NCBI GenBank assembly: GCA_024223125.1
Contig: JAAEOP010000048.1
Coordinates: 1-40,054, forward strand
Length of the DNA: 40,054 nucleotides
Reading direction: 5' to 3'
From: Chloroflexota bacterium
GTDB lineage: Bacteria; Chloroflexota; Anaerolineae; Promineifilales; Promineifilaceae
Position 1 is the stretch's first letter, and each line of letters opens with the position of its first letter. Made by a program: the position numbers and the translations under genes. The notes under the pieces were generated by a model that was not told where the DNA came from, searched no databases, and worked only from the letters and a program-made list of their open reading frames with translations. This document shows, piece after piece, positions 33,205-39,790 of the stretch.

Positions 33205-33580
33205 TTTTGCAGGAGTCGGGGTGAGCGAAAATGCAAAAGGGGATCAGGATCTGGTAACACCTGTCTTTGCAATACAACTTGATCGGGAAAATTTTCTTTA
33301 ATACGAAAAAACAAAGCCTCTTTGTCTGCATCATGATCCACAAGTTCACCTTGAAAAATTGCTACGAACTTGCCCAGGTATTGTTTAACTAATTGGGGGT
33401 GTAATTTTTTGTAGGTATCCACCTCTCCTATCATTTTATCTCTTGATGGATCAGAGGCAGATAGTTGTTGGGGAAAGGTTTTTTCTACGACATCATAAAC
33501 AATGTCAGAAACCTTTTTTCGATTTTGTTTAGCTTGTTTCGCATTTCGTTGGATACTGTAATTTTGATTTGCTCAGACAT
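33201..33580 (-). pseudogene. DUF5678-like protein, frameshifted at an A6 run
   Basis: The C-terminal 77 codons (33434-33201) carry the DUF5678-type pattern: YLGKFVAIFQGELVDHDAD and RSPRL near the end. Upstream, a second frame from ATG 33580 (MSEQIKITVSN...) joins it after a shift at the six-base run 33514-33519. The joined protein of about 126 residues reads well. DUF5678 proteins are often encoded directly before an aspartyl protease, as here. It looks like a small two-gene module that has lost both frames. Confidence 0.65.
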
Positions 33581-33586
33581 AGTCTA

Positions 33587-33592
33587 ATTATA
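33587..33592 (-). promoter_or_regulatory. Extended -10 box, leaderless start for the DUF5678/protease pair
   Basis: Minus strand TGG-TATAAT ends 6 bp before ATG 33580. A transcript starting at the normal distance would begin at or next to the start codon. No good -35 box. Confidence 0.5.
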
Positions 33593-33649
33593 CCAGAAAA
33601 TATTCGTATAATTAGCGTAATGCTTTTTTCTCGCGGCAACTGAACCTGG

Positions 33650-33772
33650 TGTTATAATCTCGCGTATGTTTCCTTTCTGGACTTTGATTGGTATGGGTGT
33701 CACTTTTTTAGGGGCGCTGTTGATGATGTTGTTGGCGTATATTGGTCAGTCGCCGCGAGCGCTGCTGCGTTT
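33650..33772 (+). repeat. Direct repeat B, with promoter and start of the intact SH3-like gene
   Basis: Second copy of the 123-bp repeat. Contains TGTTATAAT (33650-33658) and the intact gene start at 33666, 7 bp after the -10 box, again predicting a leaderless mRNA. Together with repeat A it brackets the inserted gene pair. Confidence 0.85.
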
Positions 33773-34490
33773 GGGGTTGTCGGGGTCGCGCCTGGATTTG
33801 CGGGTGAAGACGCTGACGGGGTATGCGCTGGCTTTGATGCTGCTGTCAATAGGATTTTTTCTGGCTGGCGTCCCTTTAGATGATTCATTCACGGCCGCCA
33901 CCACCCCCACCCCTACCACAATCGCCGACAACCAATCGGATGCCGGTTTTCAGCCACCATCTGAAACTGGGAGTGAACCAGCCACGCTTGTACTGAGCGA
34001 AACCGAAGTAGCCGTACCTGAAAGCAACCTGACTCCATTCGCCAACATCACGACAACTGCTTCTTCTGGCAGCGGCGCTTTTGGCGGACCGCCCTCTGGA
34101 AATGACGAAGCTGACGAATTAGACACGGCCGTTACCGCTACTAATGAACCGCTGGCGACGGCCGTATCCTCAAATGAGGATACCCCCACCCCCATCCCGG
34201 CTACATCCACACAGACGCCTACACCTTCATCCACGCCAACCTCCATCCCCACATTTACACCGACGCCGATTGATGGGGAAACGGCCGTACTCAATCTGGG
34301 TGGCAGCGTCATCTGGCTCAGACGCTTTCCTGGCGGCCAAAATGTGGTTGTGCTGCAAGATCAGGAAATTGTTATTTTGCAGCCGGGCCGGGCCATTCGC
34401 ATGGGTACAAACTGGCGGGAGGTTACGGCCGGAGACGGCACACGCGGCTGGATAGAGGAACAGTTCCTTGGCTATGGCGAAGAGGAATAA
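33666..34490 (+). CDS. Membrane-anchored SH3-like domain protein
   Basis: A 274-residue surface protein of unknown role. Two membrane helices (about 5-27 and 54-72) are separated by a basic loop, followed by a Thr/Pro/Ser-rich linker (about 80-200, with TPTP-type repeats) and a C-terminal domain of about 70 residues with a bacterial-SH3 pattern: LGGSVIWLRRFPGGQNVVVLQ, then NWREVTAGDGTRGWIEEQFL. Such domains often bind cell-wall or serve as spacers at the surface. Its promoter and first 35 codons are duplicated 950 bp upstream. Expression is probably leaderless. Three ACGGCCGT octamers lie in the linker. Confidence 0.8.
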   Translation: MFPFWTLIGMGVTFLGALLMMLLAYIGQSPRALLRLGLSGSRLDLRVKTLTGYALALMLLSIGFFLAGVPLDDSFTAATTPTPTTIADNQSDAGFQPPSETGSEPATLVLSETEVAVPESNLTPFANITTTASSGSGAFGGPPSGNDEADELDTAVTATNEPLATAVSSNEDTPTPIPATSTQTPTPSSTPTSIPTFTPTPIDGETAVLNLGGSVIWLRRFPGGQNVVVLQDQEIVILQPGRAIRMGTNWREVTAGDGTRGWIEEQFLGYGEEE

Positions 34491-34513
34491 TAAATCTGAG
34501 ATCGGGCAAATGC

Positions 34514-34543
34514 TTGACCAATTCCCAGTAGTTATGCTAGACT
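34514..34543 (+). promoter_or_regulatory. Promoter of the 24-codon gene
   Basis: TTGACC (34514-34519), an 18-bp spacer and TAGACT (34538-34543) with an extended TGC. Predicted transcription start near 34550, about 40 nt before the small ORF. Confidence 0.5.
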
Positions 34544-34590
34544 GTCGCCGGTTAATAAAACGACTGACTCTAAAAAGGAGGTACGCGCAA

Positions 34591-34665
34591 ATGCAAAAAT
34601 TCATTGAAATATTGAACCTAAGCGATAATGTTTCGCGTTATGTGCGTACACTTGCTCTCCGGTAA
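34591..34665 (+). CDS. Very small ORF (24 aa) with strong ribosome site
   Basis: Codes for a 24-residue peptide beginning MQKFIEILNLSDNVSRYV, slightly basic and possibly amphipathic. AAAAAGGAGGT lies 7-8 bp before ATG, the best ribosome site in the window. A promoter candidate upstream and two intrinsic terminators downstream make a complete transcription unit of about 230 bp. I do not recognise the peptide. It could be a regulatory leader peptide, a small membrane or ribosome-interacting peptide, or a toxin-type peptide; the sequence alone does not decide. It was not found as a copy elsewhere in the window. Confidence 0.55.
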   Translation: MQKFIEILNLSDNVSRYVRTLALR

Positions 34666-34669
34666 TTTC

Positions 34670-34744
34670 CAGTGTGTAGTATTCAGTGTGTAGTATTCAG
34701 TAGATATTGACTGAAAACTGACCACTGAAAACTGAATACTAAAA
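34670..34744. repeat. Heptad inverted spacer S17 (CAGTGTG / ACTGAAA words)
   Basis: CAGTGTG, TAGTATT, CAGTGTG, TAGTATT, CAGTAGA, centre TATTG, then ACTGAAA, ACTGACC, ACTGAAA, ACTGAAT. All in 7-bp register; the arms are complementary. It lies between the small ORF and its terminators. Confidence 0.85.
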
Positions 34745-34750
34745 ACCCCG

Positions 34751-34779
34751 GCCACAGGTGTACAACCTGTGGCTTTTTT
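34751..34779 (+). terminator. Intrinsic terminator T1
   Basis: GCCACAGGT, loop GTACA, ACCTGTGGC, then TTTTTT. Perfect 9-bp stem with T6: a textbook rho-independent terminator for the unit carrying the 24-codon gene. Confidence 0.8.
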
Positions 34780-34793
34780 GTTGCCTGAAACAA

Positions 34794-34830
34794 GCCGCAT
34801 GTCATAATGCGAATGACCTGTGGCTTTTTT
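34794..34830 (+). terminator. Intrinsic terminator T2, related to T1
   Basis: GCCGCATGTCAT pairs with ATGACCTGTGGC (two mismatches) and is followed by TTTTTT. The 3' arm plus T-run (CCTGTGGCTTTTTT) is identical to T1, so it looks like a partial duplication with a rebuilt 5' arm. Confidence 0.65.
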
Positions 34831-35051
34831 GATCCCCACAACCTTTCACCCAATTGAATGATTCCGGTGACATTGGTTACTTTCATTGCCACAGACGGTA
34901 CTTAATGGAAATTTGTAGCCCGAACATCCTTGTTCGGACACCGAACAATTCAGAGACAACACGCAGTACGAAGAATGTAAATGGAGCGCAGAAGAGTGGT
35001 TTTTATTCCGCAACCCGCACTCCGAAATCCGCATTCACAGAGGAAAAGGTA
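34831..35051 (+). other. Leader region of the RIO kinase gene with heptad block S18
   Basis: No gene. CCGAACA-tcct-TGTTCGG (34920-34937) is a small perfect hairpin. S18 at 35006-35038 is a single-armed heptad block (TCCGCAA, CCCGCAC, TCCGAAA, TCCGCAT). A ribosome site GAGGAAAAGG follows immediately. No clear promoter boxes. Confidence 0.5.
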
Positions 35052-36017
35052 ATGATCAACCAAATAACAGACCGATACGATGATTATGAATTTGATGACT
35101 ACAGCCGTACGACGCATCGTGCCCGGCCGCGTGGTCATAAAGTGAAGCAGAAAAAGAGCAACGGCCGTGCTGCCATTAACCGGCAAGAATTAACAGATAT
35201 GGACGACAACTTTACAAACTGGGTTCCCAGCTACGCGGCCGCCCTCGACCCGCTGCACCATGAGCGACAATGGGTCATTAACTCCGTTGGTCCCTTTTAC
35301 CGAGATGAGGTTGTGACCGACGTCACTCGCATTGTAAAGGGGGGCAAAGAGGCCAATGTTTACGCCTGCACCGCCCATCCGGCAACCGGGTATGAATTAT
35401 TGGCGGCAAAGTTGTACCGGCCGCGCATGTTGCGCCATCTGAAAAATGACGCCGTTTACAAAGCCGGCCGCCAACTACGCGATGCGGAAGGGAAGCAGAT
35501 CAAAGGTCGGCGCGTCAAACTGGCGCTACGTAAAAAAACAGGCTTCGGTAAAGCGGTGGATATCCAGTGGTGGATTGGGAACGAATACCGAACCCAATCC
35601 AAATTATACAAAGTGGGCGCAGACGTTCCCGAACCGATTGGGCATCAGGGCAACGCCATTGTTATGGCTTACATTGGCGATGAGTACGGGCCGGCGCCGA
35701 CTTTGAGCGAGATTACGCTGCCGGAAGATGAAGCCCAGGCGCTCTACCAATGCACCATGGGAAATGTGGCTCTGATGCTGGATAATCATCTGATTCATGG
35801 CGACCTGTCCGCCTACAACATTTTGTATTGGGAAGGAAAAATTTTCATCATTGATTTTCCGCAGATGGTGGAGGCGCGACACAATCCCCATGCGTTTGAA
35901 TTGTTGGAACGGGATATTCAACGGGTGTGTGAATATTACGGCCGTTTCGGTGTCCACTCCAACCCACATCAAATAGCGCTGGATTTATGGCGGCCGTATA
36001 TGGGGCGGGATTGGTAA
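35052..36017 (+). CDS. RIO1-type serine protein kinase
   Basis: An atypical protein kinase/ATPase related to archaeal and eukaryotic RIO1, which acts in small-subunit ribosome maturation; bacterial roles are poorly known. The 321-residue protein has an acidic and basic N-tail (1-55), the flexible P-loop substitute IVKGGKEANVYAC, an LAAKLYR lysine segment, the catalytic loop HGDLSAYNIL and the metal-binding IIDFPQMVE. RIO1 proteins carry IID(V/F)SQ there, so the catalytic set is complete. I use ATG 35052; an upstream in-frame start at 34854 would pass through repeats. It lies 6 bp before an ABC exporter gene. Confidence 0.93.
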   Translation: MINQITDRYDDYEFDDYSRTTHRARPRGHKVKQKKSNGRAAINRQELTDMDDNFTNWVPSYAAALDPLHHERQWVINSVGPFYRDEVVTDVTRIVKGGKEANVYACTAHPATGYELLAAKLYRPRMLRHLKNDAVYKAGRQLRDAEGKQIKGRRVKLALRKKTGFGKAVDIQWWIGNEYRTQSKLYKVGADVPEPIGHQGNAIVMAYIGDEYGPAPTLSEITLPEDEAQALYQCTMGNVALMLDNHLIHGDLSAYNILYWEGKIFIIDFPQMVEARHNPHAFELLERDIQRVCEYYGRFGVHSNPHQIALDLWRPYMGRDW

Positions 36018-36023
36018 ACGATT

Positions 36024-37832
36024 ATGACGAATGTCCAACTACTTAAAACCTATCTACGGCCGTATCGCCGCCGCGTCTTTTTCCTGTTCATCTTACTATT
36101 GGGCAGCATTGGCTTGCAGTTGGTCGCTCCACAAATAATCCGTCGCTTTTTGGATACGGCCGAAAGCGGCAGCGCGGTACGGCCGTTGGTAAGCATGGGG
36201 CTGGTTTTTCTGGTCGTTGTGTTAGTGCAAAAAGTAATTACGTTGGCCTCAACTTATGTGGGCAGCGATCTGGGTTGGGCCGCCACCAACAATCTGCGGG
36301 CCGACCTGACCGAACATTGTATGCGCCTGGACATGGGTTTCCACAAGCTCAAAACTCCCGGCGAATTGATCGAGCGTATTGATGGGGATGTGAGCCATCT
36401 AGCCGAATACTTTTCCCAGTTGGTGGTACAGGTCTTTGCCAGTGTGCTGCTGCTGGCTGGTATTCTGGTTTTGTTGTTTCGGGAAGACCCTCGCTTTGGG
36501 GTCATTGGTCTGTTGTACGCCGTACTCACCGTCGGTGTACTGCGGGCGATTCATGGCCCTACCACCCGTGTCTGGGGTGAAATCAGCCGGGGATATGCGG
36601 ATTTGCATGGTTATGTAGAAGAACGCATCGGCGGCACGGAAGACATTCGCGCCAATGGCGGCGAACAGTATGTGATGAATGGTCTCTATCCCAAAATGAC
36701 GTTTGTCGCTGATAGACGGGTGAAGGCTCATTTGTGGGGCGGGGTTACATTTCATTCTAGCTACACACTGTTTGTGATTGTTTGGGTGGTGACGTTGGGC
36801 TTGGCAGGCGCTTTGTACCTCCAGGGACAGATTACGATTGGTACGATGTATTTACTGGTGGCCTACATCACGCTCATGGAAAGTCCCATCAAATATATTC
36901 GGCGACAGGCGGGCAATTTGCAAAAAGCGGTAGCCAGCATCGGCCGTATCAATGAATTTTTTCAGCTTGAACCAGATGTAAAGGAATGGGTTACGGCCGT
37001 ATTACCCGACGGCGCTGTCTCAGTTCAGTTTGATGGGGTAGCGTTTGCTTATAAAGATCAGTTAGTGGAAGACGGTGGACGGCGGACGGATGACGGATTA
37101 CAAGTTACAGATTACGAATTACCTAAGGTACTCACCAACATCACATTCGAGTTAGAACATGGCAAAATCCTGGGCCTGCTGGGGCGCACGGGCAGCGGCA
37201 AAACGACGCTGACGCGCTTGCTCTTTCGTTTGTATGATGTGGACAACGGAGCCATTACGCTGGATGGAATTGATGTGCGGGCTGTGGGTTTGTCCGATTT
37301 GCGTGGGCATATTGGCATGGTGACGCAGGAGGTGCAGCTTTTTGAAGCGACTGTGCGTGACAACTTGACCCTGTTCCGCAACTATGATCCGAAGGCCAAA
37401 CCCATCAGTGATGATCAAATCATTGACGCCATCAAAACGCTGGGGCTGGAAAGCTGGCTGAATGATTTGCCTGATGGTCTGGACACAATGTTGAAGTCTG
37501 GCGGGCAGGGATTATCGGCCGGGGAGGGGCAGTTGTTGGCTTTTACCCGCGTCTTTTTACGTGATCCCCATCTCATCATTCTGGATGAGGCGTCGTCCCG
37601 GCTGGACCCGGTGACGGAACAGTTGTTGGAACGGGCCATTGACCGGCTGCTGTACGGCCGTACCGCCATCATCATTGCCCACCGTTTGGGAACCGTGCAA
37701 CGGGCGGACGATATTTTGATTCTGGAACACGGCCGTGTGGCCGAACAAGGCGAACGAATAATCTTAGCCAATAATCCCCAATCCCGTTTTTACGGCTTGT
37801 TGCAAACCGGGTTGGAGGAGGTACTTGTATGA
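36024..37832 (+). CDS. ABC exporter, fused membrane and ATPase domains (half-transporter 1)
   Basis: A 602-residue half-transporter, likely forming a heterodimer with the next gene. Six membrane helices (about 15-310) precede an ATPase domain with Walker A GRTGSGKTTLTR, Q-loop MVTQEVQLFEA, signature LSAGEGQ, Walker B LIILDEASSRLDP and switch His in IAHRLG. At about residues 348-368, between the first ATPase strand (FAYKDQ) and VLTNITFEL, 56 bp of heptad words are translated as an insertion (see 37069). Substrate unknown. It ends with a strong GGAGGAGG site overlapping the stop, though the next gene now starts 80 bp further on. Confidence 0.93.
   Translation: MTNVQLLKTYLRPYRRRVFFLFILLLGSIGLQLVAPQIIRRFLDTAESGSAVRPLVSMGLVFLVVVLVQKVITLASTYVGSDLGWAATNNLRADLTEHCMRLDMGFHKLKTPGELIERIDGDVSHLAEYFSQLVVQVFASVLLLAGILVLLFREDPRFGVIGLLYAVLTVGVLRAIHGPTTRVWGEISRGYADLHGYVEERIGGTEDIRANGGEQYVMNGLYPKMTFVADRRVKAHLWGGVTFHSSYTLFVIVWVVTLGLAGALYLQGQITIGTMYLLVAYITLMESPIKYIRRQAGNLQKAVASIGRINEFFQLEPDVKEWVTAVLPDGAVSVQFDGVAFAYKDQLVEDGGRRTDDGLQVTDYELPKVLTNITFELEHGKILGLLGRTGSGKTTLTRLLFRLYDVDNGAITLDGIDVRAVGLSDLRGHIGMVTQEVQLFEATVRDNLTLFRNYDPKAKPISDDQIIDAIKTLGLESWLNDLPDGLDTMLKSGGQGLSAGEGQLLAFTRVFLRDPHLIILDEASSRLDPVTEQLLERAIDRLLYGRTAIIIAHRLGTVQRADDILILEHGRVAEQGERIILANNPQSRFYGLLQTGLEEVLV
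37069..37123 (+). repeat. Heptad block S19 inside an ABC transporter gene
   Basis: AGACGGT, GGACGGC, GGACGGA, TGACGGA, then TTACAAG, TTACAGA, TTACGAA, TTACC: eight 7-bp words in the coding sequence, translated as about 19 residues (DGGRRTDDGLQVTDYELP). Two word types are joined head to head. Confidence 0.85.
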
Positions 37833-37867
37833 GATTGGAGATTAGAGATTGGAGATTGCCGTCTTGA
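37829..37867 (+). other. Orphan ribosome site and 12-codon frame at the ABC gene junction
   Basis: GGAGGAGG (37814-37821) is placed 7 bp before an ATG that overlaps the stop of half-transporter 1 as ATGA. The frame reads [12 protein letters not shown] and then stops inside heptad spacer S20. This looks like the former coupled start of the second ABC gene, now cut off from it by the spacer. Confidence 0.5.
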
Positions 37868-37903
37868 GTACGCAATCTCCAATCTCCCAATCTCCAGTCT
37901 CTA
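37831..37903. repeat. Heptad inverted spacer S20 (GGAGATT words)
   Basis: GAGATTG, GAGATTA, GAGATTG, GAGATTG, centre CCGTCTTGAGTACG, then CAATCTC, CAATCTC, CCAATCTC, CAGTCTC. The two arms are near-perfect complements in 7-bp register. Confidence 0.85.
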
Positions 37904-37911
37904 AAAATATT

Positions 37912-39744
37912 ATGGCCACACAACCCTTACCCATCAAAACCGGAACTTGGTCGCTGATACGTTTTCGACCAGGCTGGTTTTTGCTCAATCTTATCTTTAT
38001 CTCCCTTTTTATTACGACGCGGTTGATTCCCAGTTGGCTGGAGAAGCAGTATTATGACGGCTTGACCGACACGGCTATCAGCCTGGAACCCTTGTATTGG
38101 CTGTTGGGCCTGATTGTTTTTGTGGAGGTCGGCCGTATGGCGGCCGATATGCTGGGTGAATGGGGCAGCGCCAAAGTACGTTTGGGTGGGCAGTCACTGA
38201 TGCGTAAAAACATCCTGCAAAACATCTTGCGTAAACCGGGCGCCCAACCGCTGCCCGTACCTACCGGCGATGTTATTAACCGCACAGATGATGATCTGGC
38301 CGACTTTGCCGATTTCCCTACCTGGATTCCTGAAGTAGTGGGACACGCTCTGTTTACACTTTTCGCCGTCATCATCATGTTCCAAATTGCGCCAGTTATT
38401 ACGCTGGTGGCTATGGCGCCGCTGGCGGGAGTTTTCTTCCTCACGCGCTGGGCGTGGAATCATTTTCTGCGCCTGGTGCGTGAAACCCGTGTCAGTGACA
38501 GCCGGGTGACGTCGTTTCTAGGCGAGACCTTTGGGGCTATTCAGGCGATGAAGGTGGCGGATGCGGAAACGGCCGTCACCCACTACTTCCGCGCTATCAA
38601 CGAAGAACGCCGCCAGGCCAATGTTCGTTTTGGCCTGTTTTGGGCTATCTTCCAGGCGGCCAATGACAACTTGGGGGATATTGCCGTGGCTATCATGGTA
38701 CTGTTGTCTGGGTTGGCGCTGTCTCAGGGAACCTTCACTGTGGGTGATTTTGTCTTGTTTAGTAGTTACCTCTTTTTTGTCTCTCGCTTTCCGGCCAATA
38801 TTGGCAGTTATCTCTCTGAAATTGCCCAACAGCGGGTGGTGCTGGACCGGATGCAGGAGATGACGCCCTATGCTGCGCCAGAATCATTGGTCGCCCATGG
38901 CGAGATTTATGAACACGAACCATTGCCGATGATCCATTTGCCTGGGAGTACGGCCGTTGACGAACTCCATCTGCTGGAAGTAAAAAACCTCAGTTTCCAG
39001 TATTCAGTAAACAGTATTCAGTTGGCAGCGGGCAGTCCACATTCCGCAATCCGCAATCCGAAATCCGCAATCAATGACATCTCCTTCACCCTCCCTCGCG
39101 GCTCTTTCACCGTCATTACCGGCCGTATTGGGTCGGGCAAGACGACTTTGCTGCGGGTGTTGTTAGGGCTGTTAGCAAAAGAGTGTGGCGAGATTTTGTG
39201 GAATGGGGAACGGGTTGTTGATCCGGCTACCTTTTTTGTGCCGCCCCGTTCGGCGTATACGCCGCAGGTGCCGCGCCTGTTTAGTGAACGTTTGCGGAAC
39301 AATATCTTGCTCGGTTTGCCGGAGGTGGAGGTGGATTTGAACGGGGCAGTGGACACGGCCGTACTCACCCCCGACATTGCTGTATTAGAAAATGGTCTGG
39401 ATACGGTTGTTGGTCCCCGAGGGGTGCGTTTGTCTGGCGGGCAGGTACAGCGGACGGCCGCCGCCCGTATGCTCATCCGCCAACCCCAACTCCTCGTCTT
39501 CGACGACCTCTCTAGCGCCCTGGACGTAGAGACAGAGGCGTTGTTATGGAAGGAACTGATCGGATTTCGGAATCCGCAATCCGAAATTACCTGCCTGGTC
39601 GTTTCCCATCGTCGTCTGGCGCTGCAACGGGCGGACCAGATTGTTGTGCTGGCTGACGGCCGTATTGCCGCGAAAGGCACATTAGACGACCTGTTGGAAA
39701 CATCGCCAGAAATGCGGCGGTTGTGGCGCGGAGAGGAGGTGTAA
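37912..39744 (+). CDS. ABC exporter, fused membrane and ATPase domains (half-transporter 2)
   Basis: A 610-residue partner of half-transporter 1. Six membrane helices (about 20-310), then an ATPase domain with Walker [13 protein letters not shown], signature LSGGQVQR, Walker [13 protein letters not shown] (Asp in place of the usual catalytic Glu after Walker B) and switch His VSHRRLAL. The Glu to Asp change suggests a degenerate ATP site, common in heterodimeric exporters. Heptad words are translated at about residues 363-388 and again at 550-559, near the switch loop. I start at ATG 37912; it has no ribosome site. An earlier TTG at 37849 would translate spacer S20. Confidence 0.9.
   Translation: MATQPLPIKTGTWSLIRFRPGWFLLNLIFISLFITTRLIPSWLEKQYYDGLTDTAISLEPLYWLLGLIVFVEVGRMAADMLGEWGSAKVRLGGQSLMRKNILQNILRKPGAQPLPVPTGDVINRTDDDLADFADFPTWIPEVVGHALFTLFAVIIMFQIAPVITLVAMAPLAGVFFLTRWAWNHFLRLVRETRVSDSRVTSFLGETFGAIQAMKVADAETAVTHYFRAINEERRQANVRFGLFWAIFQAANDNLGDIAVAIMVLLSGLALSQGTFTVGDFVLFSSYLFFVSRFPANIGSYLSEIAQQRVVLDRMQEMTPYAAPESLVAHGEIYEHEPLPMIHLPGSTAVDELHLLEVKNLSFQYSVNSIQLAAGSPHSAIRNPKSAINDISFTLPRGSFTVITGRIGSGKTTLLRVLLGLLAKECGEILWNGERVVDPATFFVPPRSAYTPQVPRLFSERLRNNILLGLPEVEVDLNGAVDTAVLTPDIAVLENGLDTVVGPRGVRLSGGQVQRTAAARMLIRQPQLLVFDDLSSALDVETEALLWKELIGFRNPQSEITCLVVSHRRLALQRADQIVVLADGRIAAKGTLDDLLETSPEMRRLWRGEEV
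38998..39075 (+). repeat. Heptad block S21 inside half-transporter 2
   Basis: CAGTATT, CAGTAAA, CAGTATT, CAGTTGG, CAGCGGG, CAGTCCA, then TCCGCAA, TCCGCAA, TCCGAAA, TCCGCAA. About 26 residues ([11 protein letters not shown], then NPKSAI) sit between the first ATPase strand and the INDISF strand, the same structural place as S19 in the neighbour. Confidence 0.85.
39560..39589 (+). repeat. Heptad block S22 inside half-transporter 2
   Basis: ATTTCGGA (39564-39571) and TCCGAAAT (39580-39587) pair around ATCCGCAA. Translated as GFRNPQSEI between the helix after Walker B and the VVSHR strand. Confidence 0.7.
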
Positions 39745-39790
39745 TTGGGTAATGGATTACGAACTATTAAATGAACGAATAGGAAAGCAA

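Noticed and set aside
33501..33530. Programmed -1 frameshifting in the DUF5678-like gene
   Set aside because: The heptamer in the zero frame is A-AAA-AGG, which re-pairs poorly, and the neighbouring gene is also frameshifted, so decay or error is likelier.
34854..35051. N-terminal extension of the RIO kinase from 34854
   Set aside because: It would translate a hairpin and heptad block S18; GAGGAAAAGG just before 35052 marks the better start.
37849..37911. N-terminal extension of half-transporter 2 from a TTG
   Set aside because: It consists of spacer S20 words; the conserved membrane domain begins after 37912.
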